27,273 bases of DNA, taken from NCBI GenBank assembly GCA_934746785.1, contig CAKVFO010000029.1:1-27273 (forward strand), given 5' to 3'. How positions within the stretch are numbered: position 1 is the first letter of the stretch; every line of letters starts with the position of its first letter. Below are positions 1 to 6,897 of the stretch, piece by piece. Position numbers and translations under genes: made by a program. The notes beneath the pieces are model-generated. The model ran no database searches and had not been told where the DNA came from. It worked only from the letters and a program-made list of their open reading frames with translations. This DNA comes from an uncultured Clostridium sp. (GTDB taxonomy: Bacteria > Bacillota > Clostridia > Clostridiales > Clostridiaceae).

Positions 1-1121
1 GTCCAGCAATGGTATGTATAGCTCTATCTAATATTTTAAAGGGATATTTTTGGGGAACATCTAAAATTGTAGTTCCTTCTATAATTGATATTTTTGAAAA
101 AGCTTTAAGAGTTCTAGTAGTAGCTATACTTATTTATATTTTCTCAGCTAGAGATCTTTCTACACTTGTAACTTTATGCTACTTTGCTTTATGTCTTGGT
201 GAATTTCAAAGTCTATCTCTACTTTTCATTTATTATAAATACTGTAAGAAAAGAATTCCTAAGACTTATGAAAAACCTGAAAGAAGCTCACAGCTTTTAT
301 TTGATGTATTTATCCTATGTCTGCCTCTTACTCTTAATGGTTTTTTGAGTAATATTTTTAATACTCTGTCGACATTAATAATGCCAAGATGTTTAGTAAG
401 TGCAGGTTTTAGTCATGTTGAAGCCTTATCTATGATTGGTAAATTTACAGGAATGGCCATGATGATTATTGGCATACCTTTAATAGTAGTAGCATCAATA
501 AATACTTTACTAATTCCTGATTTATCTCAAACCATGAGTAAAGGTAATTATTTTGATGCCTCCTGTAGAATTCATAAAGTAATTAAAATCGCTTTTATAT
601 TAGGCTTAGCAACATCAGTAATCTGCTTCTTAATTCCTAATAATCTAGGAGAAATTCTGTACCAGAGAAATGATTTAGGAAATTATATTAAATATGCAGC
701 ACTATCAGCACCTGTATTTTTCCCTTCAGTTACTATGAATGGAATTTTAAACGGTATAAATAAACAAATGATTATATTAAGAAATTCATTAATTATAGCT
801 GTTTTAGAATTAATAGGACTTTTTATATTCACTTCAATGCCTAACATTAATATATACGGATATGTTATAACACTTATTATAACTTCTGTAATAAGTCTAA
901 TTATTAATATTTATGAAATCAAGAAAACTATTGATATTAATATCTCTGTTACTAACATAATTATATATTTATTATTATCATTACTTGTTTTCTTTATATT
1001 TAATTTAATAATTAATAATATTTTAGGATCATTAACTTTATTTAAAAATATCATTATTATAATTTTAATATTGGGTGTATTCACCTTCCTTGGTACTTTA
1101 GGCGGAGATAATTATGAATAA
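1..1121 (+). CDS. spoVB: SpoVB-like polysaccharide/lipid flippase, 3' part (cut by window start)
   Basis: The reading frame is open to the first base of the window (codons for P-A precede the first Met at position 9), so this is the C-terminal part of a longer gene. About 370 residues are visible, with roughly nine hydrophobic membrane segments and short charged loops. The segment NILKGYFWGTSKIVVPSIID, followed by EKALRV, matches what I know of the MOP/MVF superfamily members SpoVB and MurJ, which move lipid-linked wall precursors across the membrane. SpoVB is needed for the spore cortex in Bacillus. The C-terminus is very rich in Ile/Leu and ends shortly after the last helix, as usual. A second family member lies at 3042-4652, so the two are paralogues. 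The gene converges on the leftward gene ending at 1166, and a hairpin lies between them. SpoVB rather than another MVF protein is likely but not proven without the N-terminus. Confidence 0.75.
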   Translation, partial: PAMVCIALSNILKGYFWGTSKIVVPSIIDIFEKALRVLVVAILIYIFSARDLSTLVTLCYFALCLGEFQSLSLLFIYYKYCKKRIPKTYEKPERSSQLLFDVFILCLPLTLNGFLSNIFNTLSTLIMPRCLVSAGFSHVEALSMIGKFTGMAMMIIGIPLIVVASINTLLIPDLSQTMSKGNYFDASCRIHKVIKIAFILGLATSVICFLIPNNLGEILYQRNDLGNYIKYAALSAPVFFPSVTMNGILNGINKQMIILRNSLIIAVLELIGLFIFTSMPNINIYGYVITLIITSVISLIINIYEIKKTIDINISVTNIIIYLLLSLLVFFIFNLIINNILGSLTLFKNIIIIILILGVFTFLGTLGGDNYE

Positions 1122-1158
1122 AAAGTGATGGGCAACAAATCTTGTCCATCACTTTTTT
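1121..1158. terminator. Bidirectional rho-independent terminator
   Basis: The hairpin AAAGTGATGG ... CCATCACTTT is followed by a T run on the + strand and preceded by an A run, so it can stop both the spoVB-like transcript and the convergent transcript ending at 1166. Confidence 0.85.
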
Positions 1159-1165
1159 TATTTCC

Positions 1166-1531
1166 TTAAACATTAATACATTGGTTAACGCAATCAGTCC
1201 ATATATTACTCTGTTCATCTATTAATCTTTTATACTTTTCTATTATATATTCATTAGGATTTAATAATCCATCTACATAATTTATACAATATTCTTTAAA
1301 TAGTATTGTTTCATTTTTTATATTATTAACTTCAAGATTATTAACTACTATCTCTTTATCTATTAAAGTAATAATATATTTACAAAGCAAATTTAACCCT
1401 TCAATAACTTGTCCATATATATCTATTATTTCATTAATATCATCTTTCTCTGAAACCATCTTAATAAGATTTTCAATTAAATTTACAGATATCTTTAGAT
1501 ATTCACTAACATCTTTTTCTTCTATATTCAT
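1166..1531 (-). CDS. Hypothetical small acidic protein (121 aa)
   Basis: I do not recognise this protein. It is 121 residues, acidic and Ile/Asn-rich, and looks mostly alpha-helical, with no signal peptide, membrane segment or metal motif. Two cysteines (near residues 50 and 82) and two near the end (NQCINV) show no spacing motif. The start is supported by AGGTGAG placed 6 nt before ATG; this site overlaps the end of the glycosyltransferase gene, whose stop is only 10 nt upstream, so the two are almost certainly co-transcribed and translationally coupled. The context suggests an accessory or partner of that glycosyltransferase. That role is inference only. Confidence 0.7.
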   Translation of the reverse strand: MNIEEKDVSEYLKISVNLIENLIKMVSEKDDINEIIDIYGQVIEGLNLLCKYIITLIDKEIVVNNLEVNNIKNETILFKEYCINYVDGLLNPNEYIIEKYKRLIDEQSNIWTDCVNQCINV

Positions 1532-1541
1532 ATTAACTCAC

Positions 1542-2627
1542 CTAGATAAACCCTTTCACACAAAATAATAAATATAATCGTCCTATAATCCTCTCCCAAG
1601 TACATTCATTCTTTGTATACTCCTGTAAAAGAGAACTATTCCTTTTTGCCATTGCTTCATCTTTAGCTGCATTTTCTAAAGCCAAAGCAAGAGAATCTAC
1701 ATCTCCTACAGGAACTATACTTGAATATTCATGAATATCACTTATGCCATCTACATCTGTAGATACTATATAACATCCATTAAAAGCTGCTTCTGAAAAT
1801 ACATGAGCACAAGCTTCATGTTTTGAGGACATAGCAAAGATTTTTGCCTTTTTATATTCATTATTCAAGATTTTTTTATCTTGAATAACACCAGTAAACT
1901 CAACCTGTTCTATAAACTTAGGATTTTTTTTAAACTTTTCAATTTTTTCAAAGAATCCATCTTCAATATTTCCTATAAGTTTTAATTTCCACCCTTGTAA
2001 ATCTGCTTTCAAAAAGGCTTCTATCAAAACTTCTGTCGCCTTTTCGATCATACCTATTCTTCCAACAGTCAAGATTGTATTTTCTTTATCTTCATAATTT
2101 GTAGATTCTTTTTTAAGGTCACCATAATATCCATTTCTTAAGAATTCTACATCACAATTATATTTATCATTAATATATTTTTGAAGAATTTTATCCTCTA
2201 CCGTTATTAAATCTGCTCTTTTCAGTATTGGTATAAAAGTCTTTTCATCCTGAAGTAAAGTTAACCATTCCCTGTTCATATCAAGCTTCAAATATATTTT
2301 ACCTTTAGGATTTACTTTCTTGTATATTTCACCAATAATATCGTAAATTTTATATGGACCAAAAAAGAATAGTATATCTATACTTTCTCCATACTTAATT
2401 ATATAGTCAGCTGCATCCTGCATAAAGTTTCCTCTTTTATTTAATAAATATACACCCATATATTTAAATTCACTATGTAGTACGTCTTCTCTAATTTCAG
2501 GAGCCACTATAGTAGCTTTTAAACCATATATTTTGTTTAACATACTAGGAATTAAGATTAAATCTTTAAAAATATGCTGTTCATTTAAAGCATGAAAGTG
2601 TAATGAAACTATATGTTTATCCATCAT
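1542..2627 (-). CDS. Glycosyltransferase family 4-type (GT-B) protein
   Basis: The 361-residue soluble protein has a GT-B layout. The N-terminal Rossmann half begins KHIVSLHFHALNEQ. The C-terminal half carries NTILTVGRIGMIEKATEVLI (about residues 183-202), the usual 'hVGRL...KG' donor-domain entry, and later KAKIFAMSSKHEACAHVFSE, which is the family position of the E-x7-E catalytic region (here S-S-K-H-E-A ... E-A-A). Such enzymes transfer sugars from nucleotide donors to lipid- or protein-linked acceptors at the inner membrane face. The start is preceded by GAGAGGGGAAGA; two Met codons are adjacent and either could be used. A consensus sigma-A promoter lies about 105 nt upstream, and the 121-aa gene follows directly. 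Donor and acceptor are unknown. Confidence 0.82.
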   Translation of the reverse strand: MMDKHIVSLHFHALNEQHIFKDLILIPSMLNKIYGLKATIVAPEIREDVLHSEFKYMGVYLLNKRGNFMQDAADYIIKYGESIDILFFFGPYKIYDIIGEIYKKVNPKGKIYLKLDMNREWLTLLQDEKTFIPILKRADLITVEDKILQKYINDKYNCDVEFLRNGYYGDLKKESTNYEDKENTILTVGRIGMIEKATEVLIEAFLKADLQGWKLKLIGNIEDGFFEKIEKFKKNPKFIEQVEFTGVIQDKKILNNEYKKAKIFAMSSKHEACAHVFSEAAFNGCYIVSTDVDGISDIHEYSSIVPVGDVDSLALALENAAKDEAMAKRNSSLLQEYTKNECTWERIIGRLYLLFCVKGFI

Positions 2628-2664
2628 TCTTCCCCTCTCACAACATTCCTACTTAAACAACCCC

Positions 2665-2703
2665 TTAGGTTTCTTTACTTAAAAATGCTATATGCCTGCT
2701 CAT
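2665..2703 (-). CDS. Possible 12-codon leader ORF
   Basis: Between the promoter at 2731-2759 and the glycosyltransferase there is a short ORF, MSRHIAFLSKET, with a good site (GGAGAAGG, then AAAAATT, then ATG). Its sequence resembles the first residues of GT-B enzymes, so it may be the stump of a deleted gene rather than a regulatory leader. No attenuator hairpin was found after it. Confidence 0.3.
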   Translation of the reverse strand: MSRHIAFLSKET

Positions 2704-2730
2704 AATTTTTCCTTCTCCTCAATCAACTGT

Positions 2731-2759
2731 ATACTAGCATTAAAGTAATTATTTGTCAA
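2731..2759 (-). promoter_or_regulatory. Sigma-A promoter for the glycosyltransferase operon
   Basis: On the minus strand TTGACA (2759-2754) is followed by a 17-bp spacer and TAGTAT (2736-2731). The -35 box is perfect and the -10 box is close to TATAAT. It reads toward the gene starting at 2627, giving a leader of about 100 nt. Confidence 0.75.
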
Positions 2760-2829
2760 ATGAATTTATTTTTTAATCTTTAATTATAATAACTTGTTTG
2801 TTCATCTCGTTTTATTCATAATAATCTAT

Positions 2830-2971
2830 GAACAAAGTGGCTGACGCCACGCTTTTCGGTTCTTTTGCGGCACTACATTTTTCTTTTTAACGTATTGGAC
2901 GACTTACATATCAGAAAGCCAGTTATAATCAGTGCTCGCTCTCAAAAAAAGTTTTTAATTTCCTATACGTC
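2830..2971. repeat. Dispersed intergenic repeat, copy 1
   Basis: This stretch shares a long common sequence with 23216-23406 and with the last 26 bases of the window. Shared blocks are GCTGACG...ACGCTTTT, CGGTTCTTTTGCGGCACTAC, AACGTATTgGA, AAAGCCAGT and CAAAAAAAGTTTT, then CCTATACGT. The 3' part is bounded by an inverted repeat, ACGTATTGG (2890-2898) with CCTATACGT (2962-2970). Its right edge touches the T-tract of the flippase terminator. A small extra hairpin, GTGGC-TGAC-GCCAC, lies at the left end. No protein is encoded, and the element is more GC-rich than its surroundings. Confidence 0.75.
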
Positions 2972-3028
2972 AAAAAAAGAGTTGTATTAAAAGATATACT
3001 ATAAATATATATCTTTCTAATACAACTC
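2972..3028 (-). terminator. Terminator of the MurJ/YtgP-like gene
   Basis: Read leftward, GAGTTGTATTA (3028-3018) pairs with TAATACAACTC (2989-2979), with a further inner AT stem, and is followed by seven T. The T-tract runs straight into dispersed repeat copy 1. Confidence 0.9.
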
Positions 3029-3041
3029 CTTTTCAAATATT

Positions 3042-4652
3042 TTATTTTAATTTTATTCTCATAAATCTAGGGATAAATTTCATAATTTTAGGAGAAACTC
3101 CTTCTATATCCTTTCGTCTTATACCTCCAAGAACAATCATTACATAAAGATAAACAAGCCCTCCTGCCCCTATTAGTAATACTACTATAGGCATAGCTGT
3201 AAGTCTTGTTAACGGCACAAATCTATAGAATACTTCTAATGGCTGCTTTAATATATATATTATAACTGTCATTGCTGCTGATGCTATAATTGGCTTTATT
3301 GTAAGTCTTATTATAGGCATCCTCATCTTCATTATTGAACAAATCTTTCTATGATTTAAAATTGCTGGTATCAAGTGCCATAAGCAGTTACCTACTATAA
3401 CACCATAAATATTTATATTTGGCATACCTACCAATATATGATTTGTAAGTATTTTAACTACTATACCAATAGAAAATGTTCCAAGAACATAATAAAGCTT
3501 ATTTATTCCTTGAAGTACCGTACTTTGTATCTGAGTTATAGACATTAATATAAGTATAACCGATCCATAAAGCATTAAATCTGATCCTCTATCAGATCCG
3601 TATAAAGCTATATATACTTCCCTGCTTAATATTGATAAACCTACTGCTGATGGAATAGCAATCATTAAAGCCATCTTTAAAGCATAGCTTATTTTTTGCT
3701 TTGCTTCCTTTCTCTCTTTTAACACTATTGATTTTGCAAGAGATGGTAAAACTGTTGTCCCTATTGCTGTAATTAATACTAATGGTACTCCATATAATGT
3801 TTTATATTTACCTAAAAGTCCATATAAAGCATTAGCTTCTGGTGTACTAAAACCTGCAACACCAAGCCTTGTGGATACATTCCACATATCAACTATACCA
3901 CCAAAGTTCTGAAGACCTGCACTAATAGTTATAGGAATAGAATATCTAATGACCTTAGATAATATATATTTATTTCTTAGCTTTTTATCTGTAGATTTAT
4001 CTTTTCTAGCTTCTTCTCCATAGTGATTTTTTTCATAGCAGTATAAAATATAGAAGCAAGCAAATAGCGCTCCTACCGATGTACCAATCTGCGCACCTGC
4101 ATTTCCAAATTCAATACCACTTTGAACTAGTATAAATGCACATAATAAACTTATTAATACATTCAAAAACTGTTCTGCCACTTGAGATACAGCTATTGAA
4201 GTCATATTACTTTTACCTTGCATAAATCCTCTAACTACCGCTAGTACTGAAGTTATAATTATACAAGGAGCTAAAACTTTTATTCCTAATGCAGCATCTG
4301 GTGAATCTGACATTCTGCTTATAGGACCTGCCATAAAGAACATTAATGATGCACAGACTATTCCAACAAAAGCATAAAATCTGCTTGCAACTTTAAGTGT
4401 CTTTACTGCTCCCTTAGGATTTTCAAGAGCTGTATATTCAGCAACAACTTTAGCTACTGCCGGCTGTGCTCCCATACAACTCAAGGCATATACAAATAAA
4501 AATATTTCTGTTGTCTTTGAATATATTCCATATCCTTCATCCCCTAAAATAGATGTAAGGAACGGAGTATAAACTACAGACATTACCTTTGCCATCATTC
4601 CGGCAAGGGATAACATAAACATCCCTTTTGCCGCAGAAGTGTTCTCTTTCAT
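3042..4652 (-). CDS. MurJ/YtgP-like lipid II flippase (SpoVB/MVF family)
   Basis: The 536-residue protein is nearly all membrane helix, about 14 segments, the full family length. The N-terminus KGMFMLSLAGMMAKVMSVVY is the conserved first helix of SpoVB/YtgP proteins, and GDEGYGIYSKTTEIF is the typical loop after it. The family flips undecaprenyl-linked wall precursors such as lipid II. In Bacillus YtgP was shown to be a MurJ, and its gene lies beside a pseudouridine synthase gene (ytzG). Here the gene follows an RluA-family pseudouridine synthase by only 20 nt in the same direction, which favours the YtgP/MurJ branch over SpoVB. The C-terminus is Lys/Arg-rich (FIPRFMRIKLK), as expected for a cytoplasmic tail. 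A strong terminator follows. SpoVB-type sporulation use cannot be excluded. Confidence 0.85.
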   Translation of the reverse strand: MKENTSAAKGMFMLSLAGMMAKVMSVVYTPFLTSILGDEGYGIYSKTTEIFLFVYALSCMGAQPAVAKVVAEYTALENPKGAVKTLKVASRFYAFVGIVCASLMFFMAGPISRMSDSPDAALGIKVLAPCIIITSVLAVVRGFMQGKSNMTSIAVSQVAEQFLNVLISLLCAFILVQSGIEFGNAGAQIGTSVGALFACFYILYCYEKNHYGEEARKDKSTDKKLRNKYILSKVIRYSIPITISAGLQNFGGIVDMWNVSTRLGVAGFSTPEANALYGLLGKYKTLYGVPLVLITAIGTTVLPSLAKSIVLKERKEAKQKISYALKMALMIAIPSAVGLSILSREVYIALYGSDRGSDLMLYGSVILILMSITQIQSTVLQGINKLYYVLGTFSIGIVVKILTNHILVGMPNINIYGVIVGNCLWHLIPAILNHRKICSIMKMRMPIIRLTIKPIIASAAMTVIIYILKQPLEVFYRFVPLTRLTAMPIVVLLIGAGGLVYLYVMIVLGGIRRKDIEGVSPKIMKFIPRFMRIKLK

Positions 4653-4672
4653 TACTCCATCACCTATCTAAT

Positions 4673-5632
4673 TTAAAATTTAAAGACATCTTGTTTTATC
4701 TTTTTAAATATAGGAGGTAATGATTCAGTAACTATTCTATTCTTTAAGTATTCAAGCTTACCGCCTAATTCTCTAAATATAAGTTTGTATGCATAAAGAT
4801 ATTGATAATTTAATCCATACTTATTTTCAAAGAATGAATTTTTTCTCTTATCACCGTATTTATAATCACCAACAATAGGATTACCTAAATGAGATAAATG
4901 AGCTCTTATTTGATGACTTCTTCCTGTTATTAAGTGAATTTCTAAGAATGAATAAGCCCCATTTGATTGTAAACTCTTAACTTCCATAGCTATTTCTTTG
5001 GAACCTGGAACTTTCTTTTCATATATTTTTGATATGTTAACATCTTCATTCTTTAATATGTAACCTCTATAAAGACCGTCTTTTATACGTCCCTTAACTA
5101 GAGTATTATAATACTTTTCAACATTATCTTCTCTTATTGCTTCATTTAAAGTTCTTAAAGCTTCAAAGTTCTTTCCGAATATAACTAATCCAGATGTATT
5201 TCTATCTAATCTATTACATGGAGCTGGTGTAAAAGTCAGCTCATTTTCTGGTAAATAATCTCCCTTTGCAAATAAATATGATAAAGCATAATCTGTTAAT
5301 GTAGGGTTCTTCTTTTTACTATCAGGATGAACTAATATTCCTGGCCACTTTTCAACAACAAGAACATTTTCATCTTCATAAGCAATTCTTAATCCACTTG
5401 GATCAACCTTTATGAAGTTTGCTTTTGCTTCCTTCTTTGTTTGAATGTATTTTATTTCTACTATATCTTCTTCTTCTAAGATATATTTTTCCTTTTGCTT
5501 CTTACCATTTACTCTTACGTCACCTTTTCTTAATGCTTTAAATATAGCGCTTAAAGGTACGTCCTTTAATAATTTTCTTAAAAATTTATCCAGCCTCTGG
5601 CCTGCTTCGTTTGATCCAATTTCTATTCTCAA
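4673..5632 (-). CDS. RluA-family pseudouridine synthase
   Basis: The 319-residue enzyme has an N-terminal S4 RNA-binding domain (QRLDKFLRKLL ... GDVRVNGKK, about residues 12-45). The RluA catalytic domain follows, with motif NRLDRNTSGL at 140-149. Asp143 is the expected catalytic aspartate, and Asn replaces the more common His at the first position. Later motifs are TGRSHQIRAHL and GDYKYG. The family converts uridine to pseudouridine in 23S rRNA or tRNA; the exact target is not readable from sequence. The start codon is TTG at 5632, chosen because AGGAG lies 8 nt upstream and no in-frame ATG is suitable. It heads a pair with the flippase gene 20 nt downstream. Confidence 0.88.
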   Translation of the reverse strand: MRIEIGSNEAGQRLDKFLRKLLKDVPLSAIFKALRKGDVRVNGKKQKEKYILEEEDIVEIKYIQTKKEAKANFIKVDPSGLRIAYEDENVLVVEKWPGILVHPDSKKKNPTLTDYALSYLFAKGDYLPENELTFTPAPCNRLDRNTSGLVIFGKNFEALRTLNEAIREDNVEKYYNTLVKGRIKDGLYRGYILKNEDVNISKIYEKKVPGSKEIAMEVKSLQSNGAYSFLEIHLITGRSHQIRAHLSHLGNPIVGDYKYGDKRKNSFFENKYGLNYQYLYAYKLIFRELGGKLEYLKNRIVTESLPPIFKKIKQDVFKF

Positions 5633-5679
5633 ATAATCAACTCCTAGTCTTATCCTTGAGTTTGTCTTTCCTCATTATA

Positions 5680-5697
5680 TTAGATTAATATTAATCT
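5680..5697. repeat. 18-bp perfect palindrome between amidohydrolase stop and RluA-family gene
   Basis: TAGATTAAT followed by ATTAATCTA is a perfect palindrome overlapping the stop codon of the amidohydrolase gene. It lacks a GC stem or T-tract, so it is not a convincing terminator. It could be an operator or chance in AT-rich DNA. Confidence 0.45.
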
Positions 5698-6880
5698 AGT
5701 TACTTGTCAAATATTCATATGCAGCAGTACATTGTATTGCTACTCCTATTGGAAGTGCTTCCTCATCTATATCAAAAAAGCTTCCATGAGCAGGATTGTC
5801 TGTTTTCTTAACTTCATTTTTAGTTCCAAGATAATAAAATGCTGCTGGTCTTTCATTTGCAAAATACGCAAAACTTTCTACTCCCATACTTGGTTCCATC
5901 TGCTTCACTATATTTTCTTTTCCAATAACCTTTTTAGCTGCTTCTATTACTCTGTCAACTACCTCTTCACTATTAATCAAACTTGGATAACCCTCTTCAA
6001 TTGTTATCTCTGCACTACAATTATGACTCTTAGCCACTCCATTAACTACTTCAACAAATCTTTTTTTCATTAAAGCTCTATCTTTTTCATTTACCGTTCT
6101 TATTATTCCAGAAATCTCAGCTTCTGAAGGTATAATATTAGTTGCTGTTCCTGAATGAATTGTTCCAATAGTTAAAACTGCTGGTCTTGCTGGATGAACT
6201 TCACGACTTACCAAAGTTTGAAGTTCTGTCACTATTAGAGAAGTAGTAACAATAGGATCTGCAGTAACATCGGGTGTTGCTCCATGTCCTCCCTTTCCTA
6301 TTATTTTAACTTTAAAAAGGTTTGAAGATGCATTAACTGAACCACTCTTTATCATTATCTTTCCAGTTTGTACCTCTTCATTAACATGAAGTCCTATAAC
6401 AAAATCAACTTTAGGATTTTCTAAAACACCATCTTCAATCATTAATGGTGCTCCTCCAACTGTTTCTTCTGCTGGCTCAAAAAAAAGCTTTACTATTCCT
6501 GAAAAGTTTTTCTTATACTTGTTTAATATCTTTGAAACACCTAAAAGTATAGTTGTATGGCCATCATGACCACAAGCATGCATTTTCCCTTCATTTAAAG
6601 ATTGGTAAGAAATATTACTTTTTTCTTGAATAGGAAGTGCATCCATATCAGCTCTTAAAGCCACAACTTTTTCATGACCTTCCTTTTCTCCTTTTATAGA
6701 AGCACATATTCCTGTTATTGCAGTATCTATATAAGATATTCCTTCTGTATCTAAAAAATCTTTTATCAATTTTGATGTTCTTTTTTCTTGAAATCCAAGT
6801 TCCGGATGTTTATGGATATCCCTTCGTATATGTATAAGTTCATCCCTAATATTATTGGCTTCATTTAAAAAATTAATCAA
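5696..6880 (-). CDS. M20D-family amidohydrolase / metallopeptidase (N-acyl amino acid or acetyl-DAP deacetylase-like)
   Basis: This is a di-metal M20 peptidase-fold hydrolase of about 394 residues. Visible motifs in order are RRDIHKHPELGFQEKRTS, RADMDALPIQE, HACGHDGHTTILLG (metal ligands Cys and His), EPAEETVGGA (catalytic Glu-Glu), GLHVNEEVQTG and GGHGATPD (lid-domain start). The C-terminal SMGVESFAYFANERPAAFYY and NPAHGSFFDIDEEAL supply the last metal ligands. Such enzymes cleave N-acyl groups from amino acids or peptides (HipO, IAA-conjugate hydrolases, YkuR-like deacetylases); the substrate cannot be named. The frame extends to TTG at 6907, but GGAGG lies 5 nt before an in-frame TTG at 6880, which gives the usual family N-terminus. 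That start lies 17 nt after the upstream stop, so the gene is in an operon with the FtsA-like gene. Confidence 0.87.
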   Translation of the reverse strand: MINFLNEANNIRDELIHIRRDIHKHPELGFQEKRTSKLIKDFLDTEGISYIDTAITGICASIKGEKEGHEKVVALRADMDALPIQEKSNISYQSLNEGKMHACGHDGHTTILLGVSKILNKYKKNFSGIVKLFFEPAEETVGGAPLMIEDGVLENPKVDFVIGLHVNEEVQTGKIMIKSGSVNASSNLFKVKIIGKGGHGATPDVTADPIVTTSLIVTELQTLVSREVHPARPAVLTIGTIHSGTATNIIPSEAEISGIIRTVNEKDRALMKKRFVEVVNGVAKSHNCSAEITIEEGYPSLINSEEVVDRVIEAAKKVIGKENIVKQMEPSMGVESFAYFANERPAAFYYLGTKNEVKKTDNPAHGSFFDIDEEALPIGVAIQCTAAYEYLTSN

Positions 6881-6897
6881 AATATCCTCCAAATCTA

